A DNA stretch of 64,000 nucleotides from Xanthomonas euroxanthea. GTDB lineage: Bacteria; Pseudomonadota; Gammaproteobacteria; Xanthomonadales; Xanthomonadaceae. Numbering within the stretch: the stretch's first letter is position 1; each line of letters begins with the position of its first letter. The notes under the pieces are model-generated. The model made no database searches. It saw only the letters and a program-made list of their open reading frames with translations, and was not told where the DNA came from. This document shows positions 8,205-17,265 of the stretch, piece by piece. The stretch covers positions 229,604-293,603 of the forward strand of contig NZ_UIHB01000010.1 in NCBI RefSeq assembly GCF_900476395.1, in the 5' to 3' direction. The position numbers and the translations under genes were made by a program.

Positions 8205-11200
8205 TCAGCGCTTTCCGCGCGGCTTGCCCGCAGACCCGCGTGTTGGCGCAGGGCGCGCCTTGGCCACTGCCGTTCTGGCTGGCGCGGGCCTGGCGGCGCC
8301 GCGCGCCGCGGTTGCCTTGGTTGCGCCACGCAGCGCCGTGCTGGTGCGTTTGCTCGCTACCGCAGGCCTCGAAGCAGGCGCCTTCGGCGCTGCCGTGGTC
8401 GTCGCGGTTTTCCCAGGCTTGGTGGTCGGCTGGACGGATGCGCTCGTGCGCCGGGAGGCCGCCCTGGTGGTTGCCGGCGTCTTGGCGGCTTTGGTCGGGG
8501 TTGCCGGCTTGCGCGGCGTGCTCGCGGCAGGCGAGGCACGCCGGGCTGAGGCAGGTTTGGCTGAGGCGGCCTTGGCCGCTGCGGTCTTTGCAGATGCCGA
8601 CCGGGGTGATCCCGCACGTTCGCTGGACGCCGCAGTTTTCGAAGACGTCGGCGCGGCTTGCACCGCCGGCGCCGATGCCGGCGTGACCTTGCTGGCGCGT
8701 TTGCTCGCCTTGGCGGCCAGGTCGTCCTGCGCAGGGGCTTCCTGAAGTGGCACACCCTCATCGCCAGAATCCGCACCGGAGCCGTCTATCTGCGTCTGGC
8801 TCTGCGTCGAACGCGCTGCATCCTCGGGCTGCGCAGTAACCACCGCCTGCTCCGTCACCGCTGCACCAGCCTCGTCCCCACGCGAGCGCTCGGGCAACTG
8901 GAGTCGCTGCGCCTGCGCGTCGTATTCGATCAACAGCACGCCGGAGTTGTGCCGGCCGCTGATTTCCACGAAGCAGGCACCACCGATGAAGGGCTCCAGC
9001 GTCATCACCGATTTCAGCGGTGTGGCCACCACCATCTGGAACCCGAAGTTCTCGAAGATGTTCATTGCCAGCGCGGTGAATTCGTTGTCGGCCTTGTCGA
9101 AGGCCTCGTCCAGCACCACGGCGCAATAGCGCGGCAGCTCGCCGTCTTCGCCGCCGAGCTGGTAGCGCAACGCAGCGGCCAGGCAGGTGGTTGCCAGCTT
9201 CTGGCGTTGACCGCCGGACTTGCCGGCGCCGCTGCGGTAGATCTCCACCTGCGCGCGGGTCTGTGCGTCCAGTTCGACACCGATGAATTCCACATGCAGG
9301 CGCACGTCCAGCACCTGCTCGCGCCAGCGGCGTGCGTCCGGTTCCTGCGCGCCCAGGCGTGCTACCAATGCGCGCAAGGTGGAAAACTGCGCTTCGGCCA
9401 GTGCGCGGTCTTCGGTCTGTTGATGCGACAGCACTGCACGCAGCTGTTGCTGGAAGTCCTGCACTTCGCTCAGGCGACGGTCGCTGACCTCGATGGTCAG
9501 CAGCGTGCCGCGATTGAACGGCACCTGCTCCAGGCTGGCGTTGACCTCGTCCATGCGCTGCTTGATGCCCTTGTGGGCCTCGGCGGTGTGGCGCTGCAGG
9601 GCGAGCAGATTGTTCTTGCTCTGGGTCTGCAGCAGGTCGAAGAAGCGGTGCTCGTGGCGCGGCAGGCCATCGCTTTCCAGCCGGTCCAGCCGCGCGAGGA
9701 AATCGTCGGCACTGGCCAGGCTCACGGTGAAATCGCCGCTGTCTTCCGGCCACTGCTGGCAGTACTTGCGGAAGCAATCGAGCAGCTGCGCGCTGAGCCG
9801 GCTGTCGCGGCCCTGGCTCTCGGCCAGTTGCTCGGCCAGGCCACGCTCGACCACGCGGAAATGCGCTTCCAGGTTGTCCAGCGACAGCGGGGCCAGCGCC
9901 GCCAGGCGTTCGCGCAGGCCCTGCAGCTGGGTGGGCGTGAGCGCGGCGGTGCCGGCACGGCTGGCGCAGGCGGCGTGCTGCTGTTCGAGCCGGACCCGCT
10001 CGCGCGCCAGCTGCGCGCGCTCCAGCCGCACGTCCTCGTAGGTGCGCTTGGCCTGGTCGCGCAGGGTGCGTGCGGTCTCGATCGCCTGGCCGAGTGCGCG
10101 CAGGCCGCTGTTGCCTTCGCGCAGCTGCTGCAGCTGTTCGTCGATATCGCTCAGGCGCTGCAGCTTGGGGCCGACATCGATCTCGTCCCAGTCGCGCTCC
10201 ACCAGGGTGTGCGCGGCCAGCTGCCGTTCCTGGTCCTGCTCGCGTTGCCTGCGCAGCGCGGCCACGTCGGCATCGCAACCGGCGATGCGCTGGGCCAGCG
10301 TCTGCGCTTCGCGCTCGAACACCTTGAGCTTGTCGCGGTTGTCGTGACCCAGCAACCAGCGCTTGCGGTCGTTGACCGCGTGGCGGTCGTCCTTCTCATA
10401 GCGATCGCCCGGATGCTTGACCTGCCCTTCGCGAGTGATGGCGCGGTCGGCATTGCGCAACGCGGCGGCGTTATCGACGCATTCGTAGTCGAAGCGACGC
10501 ATCAGCTCGTTGCGCAACCACTCGGTGAAGGCATGCTCGCGCAGCTGCAGCTTGCCCGGCAATGCACGCGCATCCGGCGTGCGCGCATGCAGCGCATCGT
10601 TGCGGCGTACCCGGAAGTACACCAAGCGCGTGCCGATGTGGGTGCGGTTGACCCACTCGCTGACCTGCGCGTAATGCCGGTCATCCACCAGCAGCGACTG
10701 CGCGAAACCGCTCAGCACGCGCTCGATCGCACCGCGCCAGGCTGCCTGGTCCTCGCGCACCTGCACCAGTTCGCCAACGAACGGCAGCGCGGCTTCGGCA
10801 ATACCGGTGTCCTCGCACAGGCGCGCCCGCAAGGCCTGCATCGGTGCCGGCATGCTCGACGGCGCGCGCTTCAACGCCTCCAGTTCGGCGCGGATCTCGG
10901 CAAAGCGTCGCTCGTCGTCGCGGCGCGCACCCATGCGCTCGGCAATCGCCTCATCCAGCGCGCTGGCGTCGTGCTTGCCGTTCTCGAGCACGGTCTGGGC
11001 ATGCTCTACCTGGGCGGCAAAGCCGCTGGCGCCTGCGGCCAGGGCCGTGCCGAGCTGGCGGCAGGCCTGCTCGATCTGCGCGCGCCGCCGCAGACGCTCG
11101 TCGCGCTCGCGTTCGACCCGTGCGCGCTCGCGCTCCAGTTCCTCGATCTGCTCGCCACCGGCGGCGCGTTGTTCGCGTTCCAGCCCGGCCAGTTTCTGTT

Positions 11201-12251
11201 CGTGATTGTCCAGCGATTCGCGCCGCTGGCCTTCCTCGCCGGCCAATCCGCGGTCCTGGCTGTCGAGCTCCTGCAGGCGCGTCTCCAGCAAGGCCAGACG
11301 CTGCTGTTCGCGATAGCTGTCCACACCCAGCTGCAGCTCGCGCAGCTCGCCGACGCTGTGGCGCAAGGCCATCAGTGCCGCATGGTGTTCGCGTGCCGGG
11401 CTCAGCGTTTCCACCTGGCGCCGTGCGGTGACCACCGCATGATGGGCGCCATCGAGTTCGGCGAAGTCTTCCACCAGCCGGTCGGCGGCCTCGAACGTGC
11501 GCGGCTCGTCCAGCATGAAGCCGCGCAGGAACACGTTGAGATCGCCCAGGTTCTTGGCCGACTGGGTCTTGTGCAGCAACCGCAACGCCATCTCGTTGCC
11601 GATGCCCAGCACATGCCGGAAACGCTCCGCGTAGCCGGCGAAGCCGTCGAAATGCGCAACCTCCTCGCCCAGACGCGCCTTGAGCTTGCGCAGATCCAGG
11701 TCGAAGCCATCCAGCTCGCTGGCCACATCGAAGCTGCGCGGCGCGACCATGTAATGACGGCGCACATCGGCCGCGGCATTGCCGCTGCCGGCGATCCAGA
11801 ACAGGCGAATCAGGCTGACCGTCTCGCCATGCGCGTTGCGGTACTCCAGCACCAGCGCAGACCAGGTGGCGCCCTTGCGCAGGTATTGGGTGGCGATTTC
11901 GCCCGAGGTGCTGTCCTGCTGATCGGCCCAGGCACCACGCACATACGACACCAGGCTGCGATCGCGCCCACTGCGCTCGGCCTCGCGTGCGGCAGCGTTA
12001 AAGTCGACGATGCTGGGCGGGGTCAGCAGTGCCGACATCGCATCCAGCAGGGTCGACTTGCCCGAGCCGGAGCGCCCGACGAACAGGAAGCCCTTCTCGG
12101 CGATCGGCACCTCGGTCAAGCCATTGAACGTGCCCCAGTTGTGCACCTGCAACCGCCGCATACGGAACTGCTGCGCGCGCTGCTCGGCAAGCGAATCAGT
12201 GAACAGGGACGCGCCCGGCTGCGCCGGCGACAGGTTGGACTGGGAATTCAT
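8205..12251 (-). CDS. JetC/MksB-like SMC-family ATPase with basic C-terminal tail
   Basis: A 1348-residue condensin-like ATPase. GRSGSGKST at residues 59-67 is the Walker A motif, and a long coiled-coil region rich in Glu/Arg/Gln/Leu spans about 290-950. The C-terminal half-site has SGAGKSGGQRQKLATT (ABC signature region, near 1000) and VVLDEAFDKAD (Walker B, near 1040). With the DUF4194 and DUF3375 genes upstream this is the JetABC/MksFEB set, which loads on DNA and extrudes loops. From about residue 1150 the protein continues as roughly 200 residues of Ala/Lys/Arg/Thr/Ser/Pro, like histone H1, which is not part of the family core. No JetD/MksG gene follows; the next gene is the receptor. 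Confidence 0.88.
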   Translation of the reverse strand: MNSQSNLSPAQPGASLFTDSLAEQRAQQFRMRRLQVHNWGTFNGLTEVPIAEKGFLFVGRSGSGKSTLLDAMSALLTPPSIVDFNAAAREAERSGRDRSLVSYVRGAWADQQDSTSGEIATQYLRKGATWSALVLEYRNAHGETVSLIRLFWIAGSGNAAADVRRHYMVAPRSFDVASELDGFDLDLRKLKARLGEEVAHFDGFAGYAERFRHVLGIGNEMALRLLHKTQSAKNLGDLNVFLRGFMLDEPRTFEAADRLVEDFAELDGAHHAVVTARRQVETLSPAREHHAALMALRHSVGELRELQLGVDSYREQQRLALLETRLQELDSQDRGLAGEEGQRRESLDNHEQKLAGLEREQRAAGGEQIEELERERARVERERDERLRRRAQIEQACRQLGTALAAGASGFAAQVEHAQTVLENGKHDASALDEAIAERMGARRDDERRFAEIRAELEALKRAPSSMPAPMQALRARLCEDTGIAEAALPFVGELVQVREDQAAWRGAIERVLSGFAQSLLVDDRHYAQVSEWVNRTHIGTRLVYFRVRRNDALHARTPDARALPGKLQLREHAFTEWLRNELMRRFDYECVDNAAALRNADRAITREGQVKHPGDRYEKDDRHAVNDRKRWLLGHDNRDKLKVFEREAQTLAQRIAGCDADVAALRRQREQDQERQLAAHTLVERDWDEIDVGPKLQRLSDIDEQLQQLREGNSGLRALGQAIETARTLRDQAKRTYEDVRLERAQLARERVRLEQQHAACASRAGTAALTPTQLQGLRERLAALAPLSLDNLEAHFRVVERGLAEQLAESQGRDSRLSAQLLDCFRKYCQQWPEDSGDFTVSLASADDFLARLDRLESDGLPRHEHRFFDLLQTQSKNNLLALQRHTAEAHKGIKQRMDEVNASLEQVPFNRGTLLTIEVSDRRLSEVQDFQQQLRAVLSHQQTEDRALAEAQFSTLRALVARLGAQEPDARRWREQVLDVRLHVEFIGVELDAQTRAQVEIYRSGAGKSGGQRQKLATTCLAAALRYQLGGEDGELPRYCAVVLDEAFDKADNEFTALAMNIFENFGFQMVVATPLKSVMTLEPFIGGACFVEISGRHNSGVLLIEYDAQAQRLQLPERSRGDEAGAAVTEQAVVTAQPEDAARSTQSQTQIDGSGADSGDEGVPLQEAPAQDDLAAKASKRASKVTPASAPAVQAAPTSSKTAASSERAGSPRSASAKTAAAKAASAKPASARRASPAASTPRKPATPTKAAKTPATTRAASRRTSASVQPTTKPGKTATTTAAPKAPASRPAVASKRTSTALRGATKATAARGAARPAPARTAVAKARPAPTRGSAGKPRGKR

Positions 12252-12666
12252 GGCTCACTCACCAAAACGGGATGACGGGTAACGCTGAAGACGAATCACA
12301 TCACGCATGTTTGAAGCGGGTGTTGCTGGACAAGCACGGACTGCGGTGGCTGACGGTGATCGGGTAGGTCCCTTCGCGGCCTGGGCCGCTCCTACGCGGC
12401 GCGGTGATCTGGATGGACACGGATGCGTGACGAGAGCGGGTGCTGACCGATGCGCGGGAAGCTGATGGCTCCGTGCCGCCCATGAAGAAAGTCACTTGCG
12501 CTTGACGGGGCGTGAGAGCTGAGTTTCATCGCGCAATGCATGACGCACGGCTACACACACACTCCAGAGGTCACATCCAGGCATCGCGATCGGCCGTCCC
12601 CTCATCCGCCCTTCGGGCACCTTCTCCCGGTGGGAGAAGGGATGGCTGTCCGGGGTGCAGACGCCA
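12252..12666. repeat. jetB-jetC intergenic gap filled by dispersed repeats
   Basis: A 415-base gap in an operon whose genes usually abut. It contains a family-B element (TTCGCGGCCTGGGCCGCTCC, around 12368-12395, matching copies inside recB) and a family-A element at 12600-12640 (CTCATCCGCCCTTCGGGCAC followed by a CTTCTCCC/GGGAGAAG hairpin). The rest holds no recognisable gene. Confidence 0.75.
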
Positions 12667-13368
12667 TCACTCCCACGCAACCTCCCCCTCTCGCAACTCC
12701 CGATACGCCACCACCAGGGCCTGCACGTCCTCGGCCGAGAACAACAGCTTCAGCACCGGCGAAACCTCGTAGCGCTCCTCGCTGCCGCGCAGGCGCGACA
12801 GCAACTGGTTGTCGCGCATCTTGCCGATCGCCGTCATCACCCGTCGCGCGAATCCCGCGCGGTCGGTGGACACATTCTTCTCGTAGACCGACAAGGCCTC
12901 CACCAGCTGTGCCTCGTCCACCACTGCACGCTCGCCGCGCGTATCGGCCTCGGCCAGTTGCTGGCGCAGGAACAGCAGCAGCACCGACTCGATAAAGGTC
13001 AGCGGCGCGCTGCGCAGCAAGGTCGGCGATTCCAGCTCGGCGGTATCGGCTTGGCGGGTGAAGGCCACCCCGCCCTCGCGGTCCAGCACCAGTTCCAGGA
13101 ACAGCTCGCACAACACCTGGCGGATCGGCGCTTCGTTGCGCAACAGCGCAGGCCACAGCGCACCGTGGCGTTGCGCGTCGATGCTGGGGCCGGCCAGCAG
13201 CTGGCACAGCGCGCGCCGCGCGTCCAACGGCAGCGTGCCGGTGTCGCCCAGGAACAGCTCGCCTTGCGGCTGTGCAGGCGATATCTCCGTCAGCGGCGTG
13301 CGGCCGGCATCGGCCGACGCGCCCGTGTCCTCGTCCGCATCCAGGCGGGTGTCCTCAGACCAGTTCAT
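12667..13368 (-). CDS. JetB/MksE-like kleisin-partner protein (DUF4194)
   Basis: A 233-residue acidic protein. Family features of DUF4194 are [20 protein letters not shown] followed by a winged-helix-like core ([55 protein letters not shown]). In Wadjet/MksBEF systems this subunit bridges the DUF3375 kleisin-like protein and the SMC ATPase. It starts inside the end of the DUF3375 gene (14-base overlap), indicating translational coupling. The first 40 residues are a low-complexity acidic leader. Confidence 0.85.
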   Translation of the reverse strand: MNWSEDTRLDADEDTGASADAGRTPLTEISPAQPQGELFLGDTGTLPLDARRALCQLLAGPSIDAQRHGALWPALLRNEAPIRQVLCELFLELVLDREGGVAFTRQADTAELESPTLLRSAPLTFIESVLLLFLRQQLAEADTRGERAVVDEAQLVEALSVYEKNVSTDRAGFARRVMTAIGKMRDNQLLSRLRGSEERYEVSPVLKLLFSAEDVQALVVAYRELREGEVAWE

Positions 13369-14824
13369 TGCGTTTCTCCCGGGTGAACCACACCAGCGGA
13401 ATGCGTGCGCGCCGCAGCGCGCCGTCGCCGCCTTCCCATTGCACCGTTTCCATCTGTCCGTCGATCACCACGCCGTGGCGGGTGCCCAGCGACAGGTAGC
13501 CGATCACGCTGCCCAGGCCCTGCACGGCCGGGCGCTGCTGCAGCGCATCGCCGATGGTCAGGCGCGGGCGTTGACCGAGCAGCTCGTGCAGGTCGCGGCG
13601 CAGGCTGCGCACGTCGATCTCCGATTGCGCGACCAGGTCGCCCACGCTGTCGAGCGAGATGTCCGCCGCATCGGCGGCCTGCACGCGGCCATCGACCTGG
13701 GTCAGGCGCGGGTCGTGCAGGCGCCATTGCGACAGCGACCGAAGGCGTGCAGCGCTCAACGCCTGCGTGTAGCCGGTGGCGGCGGTAGCGTGCAGGCTGT
13801 CGCGCAGCTGCAAGGCTTCGCCCTGCGCCTGCCTGAGCAATTGATTGAGCCGGCGCTGTTCCAGATAGCCGCGGCTTTGCACGAAACCGCGCAGGCTGCG
13901 CGCGAAGTGCTGCATCACCGTGTGTACCTCGCCGCCGCGCTCCAGCAGCGTGCCGGTCAGCCCGCGCAGGAAGGCGCGCTCGCGCCGGTCCAGCTTGCGG
14001 GCGAAGCCGCGTGCCAGCAGCGCATCCAGCGCCTGATCGAGCTGGCTGCTTTGCTGGGTGTCGTTGAGCAGGCTCCAGAACGCCTCGAAGGTGCGCCCGG
14101 CCTCGCTCTCGGCGATCACGTCCACGCCGTTGAACAGCTGCTCCAGCACATCGCCGCGCGCGCCTTCGTCGTCGATGATGCGCTCGCGGAACTGGCGGTT
14201 GAGCTGTTCGAAATCGTCGCGGACGCGATGGAAATCCTCGGCCAGCTCGTCGGACAGATGGATCAGGTCGCGGGCGCGCTCCAGCGCGCGCTTGCCGTCG
14301 AGTGCGGCCACGCGGCCCGACGCCACGCGTTCGATCTCGGCATCGATGCGCGCACGTTCGTCGCGCAGGGCGGCCAGGCGCAGCTCCGGGTCGGCCTCGG
14401 TCTGCCCAGCCAGCTGCACCAGCTGCTGGATCACCAGAGACAGGCGGCTTTCGGTGGCGCTGCTGCTGCTCTCGCGCAGGCCGACGATGAAGCGGATGGC
14501 CTGGGTGGCCGCGCGCGACAGCTCGTATTCCTCTTCGGCTGCACCTTCGGGCAGGCGGCGTTCCAGCCAGCCCTGTGCCAGCCAATGCGCCAGATAGGCC
14601 TGCGCGGTGCGCGGCAACTCGCGCGAGAGTTCGTCGGCGCGCAGCACGTCGAGCTGGCGCTGCAGGCGCTCGTGCAGCACGCCCGCGGGCAGGCGGCGTT
14701 CGCCGTCCAGCAACACCGTCTGCAGCAGGCCGATCAGCTCCGGCGCGTGGTCGGCGGCCAGCAGTTTCCACACCGGCTGCTCGCGCAATTGGCGATAGCC
14801 GGCGATGCGTGCCTGGTGCTTCAT
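13355..14824 (-). CDS. JetA/MksF-like kleisin subunit (DUF3375)
   Basis: A 489-residue protein of the DUF3375 family. The N-terminal winged-helix-like region (about residues 1-120, with [15 protein letters not shown] and [17 protein letters not shown]) is followed by a long helical region and a C-terminal domain. The residues around [20 protein letters not shown] are typical. It is the kleisin analogue that closes the SMC ring in JetABCD/MksBEFG systems. The start lies 19 bases after the folE stop on the same strand, so folE and the jet genes may be one transcript. Confidence 0.85.
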   Translation of the reverse strand: MKHQARIAGYRQLREQPVWKLLAADHAPELIGLLQTVLLDGERRLPAGVLHERLQRQLDVLRADELSRELPRTAQAYLAHWLAQGWLERRLPEGAAEEEYELSRAATQAIRFIVGLRESSSSATESRLSLVIQQLVQLAGQTEADPELRLAALRDERARIDAEIERVASGRVAALDGKRALERARDLIHLSDELAEDFHRVRDDFEQLNRQFRERIIDDEGARGDVLEQLFNGVDVIAESEAGRTFEAFWSLLNDTQQSSQLDQALDALLARGFARKLDRRERAFLRGLTGTLLERGGEVHTVMQHFARSLRGFVQSRGYLEQRRLNQLLRQAQGEALQLRDSLHATAATGYTQALSAARLRSLSQWRLHDPRLTQVDGRVQAADAADISLDSVGDLVAQSEIDVRSLRRDLHELLGQRPRLTIGDALQQRPAVQGLGSVIGYLSLGTRHGVVIDGQMETVQWEGGDGALRRARIPLVWFTREKRNELV

Positions 14825-14843
14825 GGCGACGGCAACGGCTGCC

Positions 14844-15446
14844 TCAACGCTTGCCGCCCACTTCGATGAACTGCAGGAATTCGGCGCGGGTACGCGCGTC
14901 TTCGCGGAAGCTGCCCAGCATCTTGGAGGTCACCATGCTGACACCGCGCTTGTGGATGCCGCGGGTGGTCATGCACTCGTGCGCCCCTTCCACCACCACG
15001 CCGACGCCGCGCGGCTGCAGCACGTCCTGGATGCACTGGGCGATCTGCGCGGTCATCTTTTCCTGCACCTGGAAGCGCCGCGCATAGCTTTCCACCACAC
15101 GCGCCAGCTTGCTGATGCCGACCACCTTGCCGCGCGGCAGATAGCCCACGTGCACCTTGCCGATGATCGGCGCCATGTGGTGCTCGCAGTGGCTTTCGTA
15201 GGAGATGTCGCGCAGCACGATCAGCTCGTCGTAGCCGGCCACTTCCTCGAAGGTGCGTTCCAGGTATTCGCGCGGTTCCTCGCGGTAGCCGCTGAACCAG
15301 TCGCCATAGGCCTCGGCAACCCGGCGCGGGGTATCCAGCAGGCCCTCGCGGGCCGGGTCTTCGCCGGCCCAGCGCAGCAGGGTGCGCACGGCATCTTCGG
15401 CCTGGGCCTGGGTGACGGGGGAATCGGGCTGGTCGGACTGGCTCAT
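14844..15446 (-). CDS. folE: GTP cyclohydrolase I
   Basis: A 200-residue enzyme that converts GTP to 7,8-dihydroneopterin triphosphate, the first step of tetrahydrofolate and queuosine precursor synthesis. The zinc and active-site residues are visible: [18 protein letters not shown] (Cys and His) and [13 protein letters not shown] (second zinc Cys and catalytic His). The C-terminus [13 protein letters not shown] is typical. The ATG at 15446 (MSQSDQ) fits the family N-terminus better than one four codons upstream. It heads a possible operon with the condensin-like genes and is divergent from the MarR gene. Confidence 0.97.
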   Translation of the reverse strand: MSQSDQPDSPVTQAQAEDAVRTLLRWAGEDPAREGLLDTPRRVAEAYGDWFSGYREEPREYLERTFEEVAGYDELIVLRDISYESHCEHHMAPIIGKVHVGYLPRGKVVGISKLARVVESYARRFQVQEKMTAQIAQCIQDVLQPRGVGVVVEGAHECMTTRGIHKRGVSMVTSKMLGSFREDARTRAEFLQFIEVGGKR

Positions 15447-15543
15447 GCGCAGGTGCACCCAAAGGGGGCGAGCATGGTACCCGAGGACGGGCCGGCCGCC
15501 CCAGTGGCGGTTGCGCCGGCTTGCGCGGGTTCAGTGACTATTG

Positions 15544-15572
15544 ATTCATTGTTGAATTGATAGCATCCTATC
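15544..15572. promoter_or_regulatory. Candidate MarR operator: two inverted repeats
   Basis: Two short inverted repeats, ATTCA-TTGT-TGAAT (15544-15557) and GATAG-CATC-CTATC (15559-15572), lie immediately before the MarR start in an unusually AT-rich stretch between the divergent folE and marR-like genes. They suit autorepression of the efflux operon. Confidence 0.6.
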
Positions 15573-15576
15573 TATT

Positions 15577-16032
15577 ATGACGAACAGCGTTCTCTCCTCC
15601 CGTGCCCAGCTCAGCTCCGGCCTGCTGGTCGCCGCCCGCCAGTGGCAGCGGCTGGCCGACCAGGCATTTGCCGACTTCGGGCTGTCCAGCGCCTGCACCG
15701 GGCCGTTGCTGATGATCGGCCGCTCCGGCGGCGGTATCCGCCAGGTGGCGCTGGCCCAGCAACTGGGCATGGAAGGCCCCTCCCTGGTGCGGCTGCTGGA
15801 CAAGCTGTGCGCGCAGGCATTGGTACGCCGGCAGGCCGACAGCAGCGACCGCCGCGCCAACCAGCTGTGGCTCACCGATGCAGGCCAGGCGCTGGTCGGG
15901 CGCATCGAGATCCGCCTGGATGCGCTGCGTGCGGAGGTGTTCGGCACGCTCAGCGAAGCGCAGGTGCAGGTGGTGCTGACCCTGTGGGAGCAGATCGCGC
16001 AGGCGCATGCGCGGCTGAGTGGGTCCGACTGA
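15577..16032 (+). CDS. MarR-family transcriptional regulator
   Basis: A 151-residue winged-helix repressor. The recognition region is GGIRQVALAQQLGMEGPSLV followed by RLLDKLCAQALVRRQADSSDRRANQLWLT, the classic MarR helix-turn-helix plus wing with the conserved DxRxxxLxLT-type stretch. It probably represses the DUF1656-HlyD-outer membrane factor-FUSC operon that starts about 100 bases downstream on the same strand, and responds to a phenolic or drug ligand. The ligand is unknown. Confidence 0.9.
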   Translation: MTNSVLSSRAQLSSGLLVAARQWQRLADQAFADFGLSSACTGPLLMIGRSGGGIRQVALAQQLGMEGPSLVRLLDKLCAQALVRRQADSSDRRANQLWLTDAGQALVGRIEIRLDALRAEVFGTLSEAQVQVVLTLWEQIAQAHARLSGSD

Positions 16033-16135
16033 GCCAGTTGTAAGGCGTCGTGCTGCGACGCGTGTAGTGCCTTGCCGATGTCCCTGGCGCGCGCGGCGCC
16101 GGGCGTCGTTGTTTTCCTTACCCAGGATGTGCCCG

Positions 16136-16345
16136 ATGTACGGCGAATTCAGTCTCTACGGTGTGTTCGTTCCCACCTTGCTGGCGTTGATGACGCTGGC
16201 CTACCTGCTCAACAGCGCCATCGGTGCGCTGCTGTCCCGGGCCGGCGCCTACCGGCACATCTGGCACCCGGCGCTGTTCAACCTGGCGCTGTACATCGCG
16301 CTGCTGGGTGGCCTGTTTTCCCTGACCCGTTGGATGCAATCGTGA
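16136..16345 (+). CDS. DUF1656 small inner-membrane protein (AaeX-like)
   Basis: A 69-residue protein with two hydrophobic helices (FVPTLLALMTLAYLLNSAI and NLALYIALLGGLF). DUF1656/AaeX proteins are encoded at the head of aromatic-acid efflux operons. The ATG at 16136 is chosen over 16127 because AGGA lies about eight bases before it. Its stop overlaps the GTG start of the HlyD gene by four bases. Confidence 0.85.
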   Translation: MYGEFSLYGVFVPTLLALMTLAYLLNSAIGALLSRAGAYRHIWHPALFNLALYIALLGGLFSLTRWMQS

Positions 16346-17265
16346 AAAAGCTGATCAAGACCGCGGGGCCGGCGCTGCTGACCCTGGCGATGGTGGTGGT
16401 GGCCGCGGTGGTGCTGCAGCACCTGTGGCGTTATTACATGGAGGCGCCGTGGACGCGCGATGCGCACGTGGGCGCCGATGTGGTGCAGGTGGCGCCGGAT
16501 GTGTCCGGGCTGGTGGAGCAGGTGGCGGTGGCCGATAACCAGGCGGTGACGCGCGGGCAGTTGCTGTTCGTGGTGGACCGCGCACGCTATGCGATCGCGC
16601 TGGAACAGGCGCGCGCCGCGCTGGCCGAGCGCCAGGCCACCTTGAGCCAGTTGCGCCGCGAGATCGCGCGTGACCGCAGCCTGCAGGACCTGGTCGCCGC
16701 CGAAGATGCCGAGGTGCGCCGCTCCAACGTGCAAAAGGCGCAGGCGGCGGTGGCCACCGCGCAAGCGGCGGTGGACCTGGCCCAGCTCAATCTGGACCGC
16801 ACGCAGGTGCGCAGCCCCGCCGACGGCCACATCAGCGACCGCACCGTGCGCGTGGGCGATTACGTCAGTGCCGGGCGCCCGGTGGTAGCGGTGCTGGATA
16901 CCGGCTCGTTTCGCGTCGATGGCTATTTCGAGGAGACCCGCCTGCAGGGCGTGCATGCCGGCCAGCGCGTGGACGTGCACCTGATGGGCGAGCCGGCCAC
17001 CTTGCACGGGCATGTGCAGAGCATCGCCGCCGGGATCGAGGACCGTTACCGCAGCGGCAGCGCCGGCGCCTTGCCCAACGTCACCCCGGCGTTCGACTGG
17101 GTGCGGCTGGCGCAGCGCATCCCGGTACGCATCGTGCTGGACCAGGTGCCGGCGCATGTGCAGCTGATCGCCGGGCGCACCGCCACCGTGAGCATCCTGC
17201 CGGACGCCGTGCGTGACGCTGCCGCCAGCGCGCCTGCCCGCGTGCAGGCCAAGGCCGCGCCATGA
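16342..17265 (+). CDS. HlyD/EmrA-family periplasmic adaptor (AaeA-like)
   Basis: A 307-residue membrane-fusion protein. After one N-terminal helix comes the family start YYMEAPWTRDAHVGADVVQVAPDV, the first lipoyl half, then an alpha-helical hairpin (about residues 85-150), the second lipoyl half RSPADGHISDRTVRVGDYV and a beta-barrel domain ending in LIAGRTATVSIL. It links the FUSC inner-membrane pump to the outer membrane channel. The GTG start overlaps the preceding stop, and its end overlaps the next start, so translation is coupled. Confidence 0.9.
   Translation: MKKLIKTAGPALLTLAMVVVAAVVLQHLWRYYMEAPWTRDAHVGADVVQVAPDVSGLVEQVAVADNQAVTRGQLLFVVDRARYAIALEQARAALAERQATLSQLRREIARDRSLQDLVAAEDAEVRRSNVQKAQAAVATAQAAVDLAQLNLDRTQVRSPADGHISDRTVRVGDYVSAGRPVVAVLDTGSFRVDGYFEETRLQGVHAGQRVDVHLMGEPATLHGHVQSIAAGIEDRYRSGSAGALPNVTPAFDWVRLAQRIPVRIVLDQVPAHVQLIAGRTATVSILPDAVRDAAASAPARVQAKAAP

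Noticed and set aside
8658-12275. Plus-strand 1205-codon frame opposite the SMC ATPase gene
   Set aside because: It is the complement of a real gene with Walker motifs and reads as low-complexity Gln/Leu/Ala sequence.
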